From Streptomyces sp. NBS 14/10 (GTDB taxonomy: Bacteria > Actinomycetota > Actinomycetes > Streptomycetales > Streptomycetaceae): a DNA stretch of 64,000 nucleotides. Shown here in pieces: positions 8,300-15,395 of the stretch (positions are counted from its first letter, which is position 1; each line of letters opens with the position of its first letter). The notes under the pieces are model-generated. The model ran no database searches. It was not told the DNA's origin and saw only the letters and a program-made list of their open reading frames with translations. Both the position numbers and the translations under genes were made by a program. The stretch is taken from assembly GCF_002224125.1 (NCBI RefSeq), contig NZ_NCSM01000014.1, positions 880,871 through 944,870 of the forward strand. The letters run 5' to 3'.

Positions 8300-8815
8300 T
8301 CATAGGCATGTGCCAGGGGAATATGATTCACCCGTTTCGGTGCGGTCGCAATCGAATGTTGACGGGCGTGCCTGCGGTCGTGTGCCAAGATCGAGTGCCG
8401 CCCACGCGGTCTTGCCCACGGGCTCATTCGGCACCGTGCCCCAGCGGTCGGCGAGCGCGGCGACCAGAAGCAGGCCGCGACCCGATTCGTGGTCCGGGGG
8501 TGGGGGTGGCTGGAGTACGGGCAGCTTCTCGCCGCGGGTGTCCGTGACCTCGATGCGCAGGGGTCCCGCCGCTTCATCGAGGGTGAGCGTGAGCCGGAAG
8601 TCCCGGCCCTGTACGCGGCCGTGCAGCGCCGCGTTGGCCGCCAGTTCGCCGACGATCAGTTCGGCGCGTTCGGCGATGTCGGGTGACACCGGCCAGGTGC
8701 GCAGCTGTTCGGCGGCGAGCAGTCGGGCGAGCCTGGCCCCGCGTCGGGTGGAGGACAGGCGTTGGGTGAAGCTGTGAGCGGTGGCGGGGAGTTGGGGCGT
8801 CGTGCCTTGGTTCAT
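8300..8815 (-). CDS. ATP-binding protein, anti-sigma (RsbW/SpoIIAB-like) HATPase
   Basis: A 171-residue GHKL ATPase. It shows the N-box ELAANAALHG, a D-x-G region (EVTDTRGE) and the G-box ESGRGLLLVAALADRWG. Such stand-alone HATPase proteins in Streptomyces act as anti-sigma or partner-switch factors and often lie next to HTH/DUF397 pairs, as here (divergent, 163 bp apart). The start is ATG 8815; frames extending further upstream overlap the divergent regulator. The C-terminal 30 residues are polar and variable. Confidence 0.88.
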   Translation of the reverse strand: MNQGTTPQLPATAHSFTQRLSSTRRGARLARLLAAEQLRTWPVSPDIAERAELIVGELAANAALHGRVQGRDFRLTLTLDEAAGPLRIEVTDTRGEKLPVLQPPPPPDHESGRGLLLVAALADRWGTVPNEPVGKTAWAALDLGTRPQARPSTFDCDRTETGESYSPGTCL

Positions 8816-8977
8816 GGGGGCACAGTGGTGGGTGCGCCGGGGCCTTCGCGAGGGACGCGCCCCGTACGCAGAGTCAGCGTACGGACACTTTCGGTGGACG
8901 GTACGGTGATCGGTCGGCCATTCTGGGTGGGTTGAGCGCGGGGGCCTCACACGTACACATGCTGGAGGTGGCCGCGT

Positions 8978-9817
8978 ATGACGACCGACAACGGCGACTG
9001 GGAGCGGGAGCCCGATCCCTCCGACAGTTTGCGGACCTTCGGGGCCGTCGTCCAGGCCCTGCGTGAACACGCGGGGCTCAGCCGGGTTGAGTTCGCCGAG
9101 CTGGTCCGGTTCTCGAAGCACACCGTGGAATCGGTGGAGCTGGGGCGGCGGATGCCGGACGAGTCGTTTGTGGAGAGAGGGGAGGAGGCGCTGGGGAACA
9201 CGGGCGCGCTGCGGAAGTCTGCGCCGCATCTGACGCGGGGCGAGCCGGGGCTCGCGGCGTGGTTCCGGCGGTGGGCGCGGCTGGAGCGCACTGCGGTGAG
9301 CCTGTGCACGTATGAGTGCCGGTTGGTTCCTGGGCTGTTGCAGTCGGAGGCATACGTGCGGGCGGTGTTCGACAACAGCATTCCGCTGCTGACGGACGCG
9401 CAGATGGAAGCCCAGGTCACGGCCCGGCTGGAGCGGCAGAAGATGCTGCGCGAGCAGCCGACTGTCCCGTTCAGCTTCATCGTGGAGGAGTCCGTCTTCC
9501 GGCGGCGGCTCGGCGGCACCGAGGTGACGCGAAGCTTGTTCGATCATGTGCTGGAGCTCAGCGCGCCGCGCAATGTGTTCCTGCAGATCGTGCCGCTGGA
9601 TGCCGTCGTACATGCTTGTCTGGACGGTCCGTTGCAGCTGTTGGAGACCCCGGACGGGCGGCGGCTCGCATACTCCGAGGGGCAGCAGAACGGACGGCTG
9701 ATTGCTGGCCAGAAGGAGGTGAGCCTCCTGCACCAGCGCTATGACACACTGCGCTCGCAGGCCCTGAACCCCCAAGACTCGCGGGGTCTGTTGGAGCGAC
9801 TGCGAGGAGAGCTATGA
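8978..9817 (+). CDS. Helix-turn-helix regulator with DUF5753 (WhiJ-like)
   Basis: A 279-residue regulator with an XRE-type HTH (VVQALREHAGLSRVEFAELV, residues about 24-43) and a C-terminal DUF5753 domain beginning near LERTAVSLCTYECRLVPGLLQ. GGAGG lies 9 nt before ATG 8978. It overlaps the following DUF397 gene by 4 nt. The layout ATPase / HTH-DUF5753 / DUF397 recurs in streptomycetes, where WhiJ/AbaA-type loci influence development and antibiotic production. The exact targets here are unknown. Confidence 0.92.
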   Translation: MTTDNGDWEREPDPSDSLRTFGAVVQALREHAGLSRVEFAELVRFSKHTVESVELGRRMPDESFVERGEEALGNTGALRKSAPHLTRGEPGLAAWFRRWARLERTAVSLCTYECRLVPGLLQSEAYVRAVFDNSIPLLTDAQMEAQVTARLERQKMLREQPTVPFSFIVEESVFRRRLGGTEVTRSLFDHVLELSAPRNVFLQIVPLDAVVHACLDGPLQLLETPDGRRLAYSEGQQNGRLIAGQKEVSLLHQRYDTLRSQALNPQDSRGLLERLRGEL

Positions 9818-9999
9818 GCAGGGCGGAACTCACCTGGTTCAAGTCCAGCTACAGCGGTACCCAGGGTGACAGCTGTGTGGAGGTTGCTATTGCTGGTTCG
9901 GCCATATACGTGCGGGACTCCAAAGACGTGACGCGTCCCCACTTCACCGTCAGCCGCGACGGCTGGACCCAGTTCGTACGGTTCGCCGCGCACCGATGA
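9814..9999 (+). CDS. DUF397 domain protein (BldB-proximal type small regulator)
   Basis: A 61-residue protein with the family signature WFKSSYSGTQGDSCVEVA, then VRDSKD and a terminal W-x-x-F. DUF397 proteins are small partners of the HTH-DUF5753 regulators and may antagonise them. It starts by ATGA overlap with the regulator, and its own stop overlaps the MBL hydrolase start, so the three genes are translationally coupled. Confidence 0.92.
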   Translation: MSRAELTWFKSSYSGTQGDSCVEVAIAGSAIYVRDSKDVTRPHFTVSRDGWTQFVRFAAHR

Positions 10000-10919
10000 C
10001 CGAGGGGACCGGCACACTGCACCCCGTTGCCGACGGGGTGCACGCCTGGGTGCAGCCGGACGGCTCGTGGTGGGTCAACAACGCGGGCGTCGTGGCCACG
10101 GACGACGGGGTCGTGCTCGTCGACACCTGCGCCACCGAGCGCCGCGTCCGCAACCTCCTCCGCGCGGTGGATCAGGCCACGGGCGGGGCGCCGGTGCGGT
10201 ATGCGCTCAACACCCACCTGCACGGCGACCACACCCACGGCAACAGCCTGCTGCCCGAGTCGACCGTGATCATCGCGCATGAGGCGACGCGCCAGGGGAT
10301 CCTGGCCGACACCGTGATCGACGGCTGTCCGCCCGCCTGGCATCCGGTCCCGGACTGGGGCGGGGTGACCCGGCGGCCGCCCGGGGTGACCTTCCGTACG
10401 GCGCTGACGCTGCACGTGGGGGAGCGGCGCATCGAGCTGCACCACCCCGGATATGCCGCGCACACCCCGGGGGACGCCGTCGCATGGCTCCCCGAGGAGC
10501 GTGTTCTGTTCGCCGGGGATCTGCTCTTCCACCAGGTCAATCCGCTGGTGTTCATGGGCTCCGTGGAGGGCGCGCTGCGCTCGCTCGACTGGATCGCGGC
10601 GTTCGAGCCCGAGCATGTCGTCCCCGGGCACGGCCCGCTCATCGACGCGAACACGCTGCCCGAGGTGCTGGACACCCACCGGCGTTACTACCGGTTGGTG
10701 CTGGAGGCCGCCGAGGCGGGCCTGCGCGACGGGCTGACGCCGCTGGAGGCGGCGCGGGCCTGCTCGCTCGGCGAGTTCGCCGAACTGCCGGACCCCGAGC
10801 GGATCGTGCTCAATCTGCACCGCGCGTACGCGGACCGGCGCGGTGGCGCGTACGACCCCTTCGCGACGTTCGCCGACGCCATCGCCTACAACGGAGGGCC
10901 GCTGCCGACACGGGTATGA
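9996..10919 (+). CDS. MBL-fold metallo-hydrolase
   Basis: A 307-residue metallo-beta-lactamase-fold hydrolase. The metal motif HLHGDH sits at residues 74-79, a further His in HPGYAAHTPGD and Asp in FAGDLLF, and the closing His in VVPGHGP. The substrate is not evident; the overall layout resembles cyclase/SoxH-type MBL proteins. The start overlaps the DUF397 stop (ATGA), an unusual coupling of an enzyme to this regulator pair. The lasso peptide genes begin about 130 bp downstream on the same strand, but no functional link is shown. Confidence 0.88.
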   Translation: MTEGTGTLHPVADGVHAWVQPDGSWWVNNAGVVATDDGVVLVDTCATERRVRNLLRAVDQATGGAPVRYALNTHLHGDHTHGNSLLPESTVIIAHEATRQGILADTVIDGCPPAWHPVPDWGGVTRRPPGVTFRTALTLHVGERRIELHHPGYAAHTPGDAVAWLPEERVLFAGDLLFHQVNPLVFMGSVEGALRSLDWIAAFEPEHVVPGHGPLIDANTLPEVLDTHRRYYRLVLEAAEAGLRDGLTPLEAARACSLGEFAELPDPERIVLNLHRAYADRRGGAYDPFATFADAIAYNGGPLPTRV

Positions 10920-11047
10920 GCGGATGCGTCAGGAAGCTGTCGAACCGTGGCAACTGGGGCGCGTGAGTCGCATGGTTTTTCGAAGGGAGGGTAATCAGTG
11001 GGCGACCTCGGGGTCGATTCACTGGATCTATCTCTGGAGGAAAACCC

Positions 11048-11188
11048 ATGGAGATGCAGGCGAGATCGGACGAGACCGTCGAGAGCTACGAGCCGCCGGC
11101 CCTGGTGGCGGTGGGTGAGTTCTCGGAGGACACGCTGGGGTTCGGCCACCGGTACGAGGATGTGCTCGGTGAGCAGGGCTGGGGGTGA
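11048..11188 (+). CDS. Lasso peptide precursor (class II, predicted core GFGHRYEDVLGEQGWG)
   Basis: A 46-residue precursor. The leader contains the actinobacterial lasso recognition pattern Y-x2-P-x-L-x3-G-x-F-x3-T as YEPPALVAVGEFSEDT, with Thr at the penultimate leader position. Cleavage after TL would release the 16-residue core GFGHRYEDVLGEQGWG. Gly1 could form the macrolactam with Asp8 (8-residue ring) or Glu7. No cysteine is present, so it is class II. GGAGG lies 7 nt before ATG 11048. The cyclase, RRE and protease genes follow on the same strand. I do not recognise this core among known lasso peptides. Confidence 0.9.
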   Translation: MEMQARSDETVESYEPPALVAVGEFSEDTLGFGHRYEDVLGEQGWG

Positions 11189-11226
11189 CGGTAGCCCTCC
11201 GGGCCGTTTGAGCCAGGCCGATTGAG

Positions 11227-13047
11227 ATGAGCGCCGGGTTTGTCGTCCTTCCGGACGTGCCGGGTACACAGCTCTCGTTTGATGCGTATCCCTTTGAGGC
11301 TCCTCGTCTGATTGCGCACCCGTCCGGCCGACCGTGGCTGGTGGGGCGGTGGGAGCCGGATGAGATTCGTCAGGTGGCGACCGGGCCCGTGCGACTGGTG
11401 GTGATCGGGTTCTGCCCGGTCACCACCGGCCGGCTCGAGGAACTGTGCCGGCGGATACGGACCCTGACCGATGTGGACACGGTGGTCCGCGCCCTGCCGG
11501 GGAGCTTCCATGTGGTCTCGGCCGACGGGGCCACCACCCGCGTCCAGGGCAGCGTGACGGGGCTGCGCCAGGTGTTCCACACCCGGCTGGGCGAGGTGCC
11601 GATCGCCGCCGACCGGGCCGATGCGCTCGCGGCGTTGACCGGGGCCGGTATCGACAGGGACGCGCTGGCCACCAGGGTCGTCTGCGGGGGCATGCTGCCG
11701 CCGCCGCTCTCCGACCGCAGCGTGTGGGCGGGCGTGTCCACGGTGGCGCCCGATCATTGTCTGTTGTTGGAGCCTGGCGGCCGGGCGCGTGAGGTGCGGT
11801 GGTGGCGGGCTCCGGAGCCCGAACTCGGCCTGGAGGCGGGCGCGGCGGCGCTGCGGGCCGCGCTGATCACGGCGGTGGACGGGCGGCGCCGGGACACGGG
11901 CCCGCTCAGCGCGGATCTGTCCGGCGGCATGGACTCGACCACCTTGAGCTTTCTGGCCGCACGGCACACCCCGGACCTGCTCACCTTCCGCTGGGCCGAG
12001 GCCGAGGCGGGCAACGACGACAACCACTTCGCCACGCGGGCCGCGGAGGCGCTGCCCGACGCACACCATCTGATCGTGGCCCAGGACGAGTTGCCGCCGA
12101 TCTTCACCGACCCCGGGGCCCTGGCCGACACCGAACGGCCGTATCTCTACCCGCGCACACTGGCCCGCGTACGGCACACCGCGCGGCTGCTCGCCGGGCA
12201 CGGGTCCCGCTCACATCTGGCCGGACACGGCGCCGATGAGCTCTTCGGCCCGGCCCCCGGCTATCTGCACCGGCTGGCCCGCCGCCACCCGCTGACCACC
12301 GTCCGCCATCTGCGCGGACACCGCGCGCTCAGCCGCTGGCCGCTCGCCGCGGTCGCCGCCGAGCTGGTACGGGCCGGCAGCCCCGCCCAGTGGTGGCTGA
12401 CCCAGGCCGAGCAGCTGACCGGCCCGCCCCCGCCGCGCAGAGTCCCCGCCCTGGGCTGGGGTCTCGCCCCGCTGCGCGCCCCGGTGTGGGCCACCGACGA
12501 TGCCGTGGCCGCCGCGCGCGAGGCGCTGCGCGCCACCGCCGAACACGCCGAGCCCTACGCCGCGGACCGGGGCCAGCACCAGTACCTCACCGCGCTGCGG
12601 ATCACCGCGCCCGCGTACCGGCAGGTGTCCCGGCTGTTCGGCGCGGCGGGCGTGGCGCTGCACCAGCCGTATCTGGACGACCGGGTGGTGGAGGCGGCGC
12701 TGGCGGTGCGGTTGCACGAGCGCGTCACACCGTGGCGCTACAAGCCGCTGCTGGCCGAGTCCATGCGGGGGCTGGTGCCTGACGTGGTGCTGGGCCGCAC
12801 CACCAAGGGTGACTTCAGCGCCGATGTACGGGCCGGGCGGCAGCGCAATCTGTCTGCGCTGCTGGAGGTGTTCGCCGACTCCGTCCTGGCCGAGATGGGT
12901 CTGGTGTCCCCGGGGGCGCTGCGCGAGTACTTGCTGACACCGCATGCCGACATCTCCAGGGACATCACCACCGAAAAGCTTCTGGGCTGTGAGACCTGGG
13001 CCCGCGCGGCAACCTCTTCCTTGCCCCGACCTCTTGGGAAGCGATGA
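11227..13047 (+). CDS. Lasso peptide macrolactam synthetase (asparagine synthetase-like, protein C)
   Basis: A 606-residue AsnB homologue that adenylates the core Asp/Glu side chain for isopeptide closure with Gly1. The N-terminal glutaminase-like region lacks the catalytic Cys2 (MSAGF), as expected for cyclases. The ATP pyrophosphatase loop LSGGMDSTTLSF lies near residue 235, and VALHQPYLDDRVVE and TTKGDFS follow as in the family. It begins 38 nt after the precursor and ends overlapping the RRE gene (ATGATG context). The RBS is weak, so coupling to the precursor transcript is likely. Confidence 0.93.
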   Translation: MSAGFVVLPDVPGTQLSFDAYPFEAPRLIAHPSGRPWLVGRWEPDEIRQVATGPVRLVVIGFCPVTTGRLEELCRRIRTLTDVDTVVRALPGSFHVVSADGATTRVQGSVTGLRQVFHTRLGEVPIAADRADALAALTGAGIDRDALATRVVCGGMLPPPLSDRSVWAGVSTVAPDHCLLLEPGGRAREVRWWRAPEPELGLEAGAAALRAALITAVDGRRRDTGPLSADLSGGMDSTTLSFLAARHTPDLLTFRWAEAEAGNDDNHFATRAAEALPDAHHLIVAQDELPPIFTDPGALADTERPYLYPRTLARVRHTARLLAGHGSRSHLAGHGADELFGPAPGYLHRLARRHPLTTVRHLRGHRALSRWPLAAVAAELVRAGSPAQWWLTQAEQLTGPPPPRRVPALGWGLAPLRAPVWATDDAVAAAREALRATAEHAEPYAADRGQHQYLTALRITAPAYRQVSRLFGAAGVALHQPYLDDRVVEAALAVRLHERVTPWRYKPLLAESMRGLVPDVVLGRTTKGDFSADVRAGRQRNLSALLEVFADSVLAEMGLVSPGALREYLLTPHADISRDITTEKLLGCETWARAATSSLPRPLGKR

Positions 13048-13310
13048 TGTCCCTGAATCTGCATCAGGACGTGTCCATGGCCGAGACCGATGACGGCGCC
13101 GTCCTGCTCCATCAGCGCACCGGCCGCTACTGGCAGCTCAACCCCACCGGGGTGTTCGTGCTGAATGCCCTGCTGGACGGCCGTACGGACGAGCAGGCCG
13201 CCGACGAGCTGGCCGCCCGCCACCAACTCGACTCCGACGCGGCGCGGCGCGATGTCTCCAAGGTGGTAGCTCAACTGCGCGCCGCGCATCTGCTCATCGA
13301 GGCCCGATGA
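13044..13310 (+). CDS. Lasso peptide RRE protein (PqqD-like leader-binding, B1)
   Basis: An 88-residue PqqD-family RiPP recognition element. It shows GAVLLHQRTGRYWQLNPTG and a C-terminal helix VVAQLRAAHLL. It binds the YxxPxLxxxG leader and presents the precursor to the B2 protease. It overlaps the cyclase stop and the B2 start by 4 nt, which fits a single coupled cassette. Confidence 0.93.
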   Translation: MMSLNLHQDVSMAETDDGAVLLHQRTGRYWQLNPTGVFVLNALLDGRTDEQAADELAARHQLDSDAARRDVSKVVAQLRAAHLLIEAR

Positions 13311-13735
13311 GCGCCCCCATGGCCCTGGCCGACCGGGACCGGCTGCCGCTCCACCGGCGGGTGATGCCGTGGCTCGCCGTGGTCGTGGCCCGGCTGCTGG
13401 CGCGCGCCAAACCGGCCCGGGTGCGCGCGGTGCTGGAGTTCGCGCGCCGTGGCGCCCGGCCCGCCACCGCCGAGCAGGCGCTCGCCGCCCGGCGGGCCGT
13501 GGTGGCGGTGAGCCTGCGCTGTGCGGGCCAGGCCTGTCTGCAGCGGTCCATCGCGGCGGCTCTGCTGTGCCGGAGCCGGGGTGTGTGGCCCACCTGGTGC
13601 ACGGGCGTGCGCACCAGCCCGTTCGAGGCACACGCCTGGATCGAGGTCGCGGGCGAGCCCGTTGGGGAGCCCTATCCGGCGGGCCACTACCGGCCGTTGC
13701 TGTCCGTCGCCCCGGTGGCCGTACAGCGGTCGTGA
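13307..13735 (+). CDS. Lasso peptide leader protease (transglutaminase-like, B2)
   Basis: A 142-residue cysteine peptidase that removes the leader. Catalytic Cys77 is in GQACLQRSIAAALLC and His109 in FEAHAWIEV; the acid is probably in the segment GEPVGEPYPAGHY. Length and order match standalone B2 proteins. The gene closes the cassette; no ABC exporter (D) gene follows before the strong hairpin at 13740-13801. Confidence 0.93.
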   Translation: MSAPMALADRDRLPLHRRVMPWLAVVVARLLARAKPARVRAVLEFARRGARPATAEQALAARRAVVAVSLRCAGQACLQRSIAAALLCRSRGVWPTWCTGVRTSPFEAHAWIEVAGEPVGEPYPAGHYRPLLSVAPVAVQRS

Positions 13736-13739
13736 GTCC

Positions 13740-13801
13740 GCGGTGAGTATGAGACAGCGACACGCCGACGTGATGGCGTGTCGCTGTCTCATACTCACCG
13801 C
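13740..13801. terminator. Perfect 27-bp inverted repeat, bidirectional terminator
   Basis: Bases 13740-13766 are the exact reverse complement of 13775-13801, with an 8-nt loop GACGTGAT. It sits five bases after the lasso protease stop and 18 bases before the end of the convergent amidase. Its length and perfection exceed ordinary terminators in the window. Confidence 0.85.
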
Positions 13802-13819
13802 AAAGTGCCGCTGGGCGGG

Positions 13820-14707
13820 CTACACGTTCGGGACCCGCAGCTTGTCCCAGCTCTTACGGCCCGGGATGCCGTCCGCGTCCTCGCCGGAGTAGCCCAGCTT
13901 GCGCTGCCAGGCCGCGTACGACTTGCGGTCCGCCTCGGTCCACTCCGGGCTCGGCCCCTCCTCGTACCGCCCGCAGCCCTCGGCGACCAGACGCTTGCCC
14001 ATCGCCGTGATGATCTTGCTCTCGCGTCCGTTCTGGAAGAACGCCGAGCCCGGGAAGGGCTCGTACGTCGCGGGCTTGGGCGGCTTGGGCTGCTGCGGGG
14101 TGGGGCCGTCCGGCTTGGCGCCCAGGCGCTTGGCGATACGGGAGCGCATGGTGTCCATCGAGAAGCCGCGCGGGTCCACCTTGCCCGGCTGCCACTCCAG
14201 GTGGCCGATCACCGACCGCTGGGTCCAGCCGTGCGCCCGGCAGATGGCCGCGGCCACCTTCTCGATGGCCAGCTTCTGCGCCTCCGGCCAGGGGTCCTCG
14301 CCATCGCCGAGGTTGATGCACTCGAAGCCGTAGAAGTGGCGGTTGCCGTCCGTGTCGGCCTCGTTGTCGCGGGGCAGCGCCGTCTCGTTGATGACGGCGT
14401 TGAGCACATCGCCGTCGCCGAGGCCGGCGTGGTTGGCGCGGCCGTTGCCGACCAGGTGGACCGCGCCCGACTTGTCGATGACGCCGTGGCACAGCGGTCC
14501 GGGCAGGGCCGAGTGGCCGTCGTAGCACAGTGCCACCGAGGAGGCCGTGCCCTTGGTGACGGTGTGGTGGATCATCACCCCGTTCACCGGGCCCCAGGGG
14601 CCCTTGGAGTTGCGGTTGTGGGTGCGCCAGCTGCGGACTTCGTGGACTTCCAGTCCCTCGTCGCGCAGTGCCTTCAGCAGGCGGTCGGCGGTCAGGGGAG
14701 TGGCCAT
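13820..14707 (-). CDS. N-acetylmuramoyl-L-alanine amidase (PGRP/Amidase_2) with C-terminal wall-binding region
   Basis: A 295-residue peptidoglycan amidase. The zinc-site motifs are VMIHHTVT (first His pair) and VIGHLEWQPGKVDPRG (second His and acidic ligand near the D-P-R). The C-terminal 85 residues, after a Pro-rich linker, resemble a peptidoglycan-binding module with PEWTEADRKSYAAWQRKLG. No signal peptide is seen, so it may act in lysis or be exported otherwise; similar enzymes occur in phage-like lysis modules. GAAGGAG precedes ATG 14707. Confidence 0.88.
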   Translation of the reverse strand: MATPLTADRLLKALRDEGLEVHEVRSWRTHNRNSKGPWGPVNGVMIHHTVTKGTASSVALCYDGHSALPGPLCHGVIDKSGAVHLVGNGRANHAGLGDGDVLNAVINETALPRDNEADTDGNRHFYGFECINLGDGEDPWPEAQKLAIEKVAAAICRAHGWTQRSVIGHLEWQPGKVDPRGFSMDTMRSRIAKRLGAKPDGPTPQQPKPPKPATYEPFPGSAFFQNGRESKIITAMGKRLVAEGCGRYEEGPSPEWTEADRKSYAAWQRKLGYSGEDADGIPGRKSWDKLRVPNV

Positions 14708-14787
14708 CGTGGTGCTCCTTCAAAGGGGATACCTGGTGATGTACGGATGTCGTCGGTGCGGGGCTCAATCCGCCCCGTGCCCGACCT

Positions 14788-15030
14788 TCACTTCTCCGCT
14801 TCGGCTTCCGCCTGGGCCTGGGCCGCGAGCGTCGGCCGCTCGACGGCGCCGATGGCCATACCGGTCGGGATCAGCCGGTTATCCCCGGAGCGGTACGTGT
14901 TGTCCCGGGACGGTACGTGGCGTTGACCGCGGGTCACCCTCAGCGGCGCAACTCCAGGCGCGCCCAGCCGAGTTGCTCGGCCGCGCGATGACGCGGGCGC
15001 TGCCGGCAAGCTCTTCGAAATTTCTCCCAT
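14788..15030 (-). CDS. Unrecognised 80-residue ORF, possibly a remnant
   Basis: The C-terminal part (DNRLIPTGMAIGAVERP, then a Gln/Glu/Ala tail) has G/C-rich third positions like real genes here. The N-terminal third does not, which suggests a decayed or mis-started gene. It ends 80 bp before the amidase on the same strand and might have formed a unit with it. I do not recognise a family. Confidence 0.3.
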   Translation of the reverse strand: MGEISKSLPAAPASSRGRATRLGAPGVAPLRVTRGQRHVPSRDNTYRSGDNRLIPTGMAIGAVERPTLAAQAQAEAEAEK

Positions 15031-15326
15031 GATCCCCCCGTCGCACTCCCGCGAAATCGGTATCGCAGGGCCCGCATGAATGCTTATTGAGTGTCTTTCT
15101 CCTGTTAAGGACAGGTCAAGGAGGTGTTCCGGTCATCTCGCCCTGTATCGGAATTCTAGATCCGTTCTCTCTATTCCCGCTCGAGTGGGGCATTATGCAG
15201 CAGTATTGCGGCGGTCATTCCTGATCAAAAACCACGAGGGCGGGGCGGCTGCGGCGGAAACGAGCCGAATCGGCGCATACTTCGGCGCGCCGCTTTGCGG
15301 TCCGGCGGGCCCTGGGATAGCGCGCA
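15031..15326. other. Intergenic stretch, lower GC than surroundings
   Basis: About 300 bases between the small orphan ORF and the esterase terminator. It is AT-richer than its neighbours, with no credible coding region in either direction. I see no clear RNA gene or strong repeat; it may hold the promoter of the orphan ORF/amidase unit. Confidence 0.4.
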
Positions 15327-15359
15327 CGCGGGCCCCCGGTCGGCGACCGGAGACCCGCG
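15327..15359. terminator. Hairpin downstream of tandem esterase
   Basis: CGCGGG and CCGGTC pair with GACCGG and CCCGCG around a 3-nt loop with a small internal loop. It lies about 37 bases after the esterase stop on the minus strand. Confidence 0.6.
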
Positions 15360-15395
15360 GGTGTGGTGCGTACGGGGCATGGTGCGACGCGGCCG

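Noticed and set aside
10998..11225. Alternative frame over the lasso precursor starting at GTG 10998
   Set aside because: The frame starting at ATG 11048 has the RBS, the leader motif and the core. The other frame is basic low-complexity sequence.
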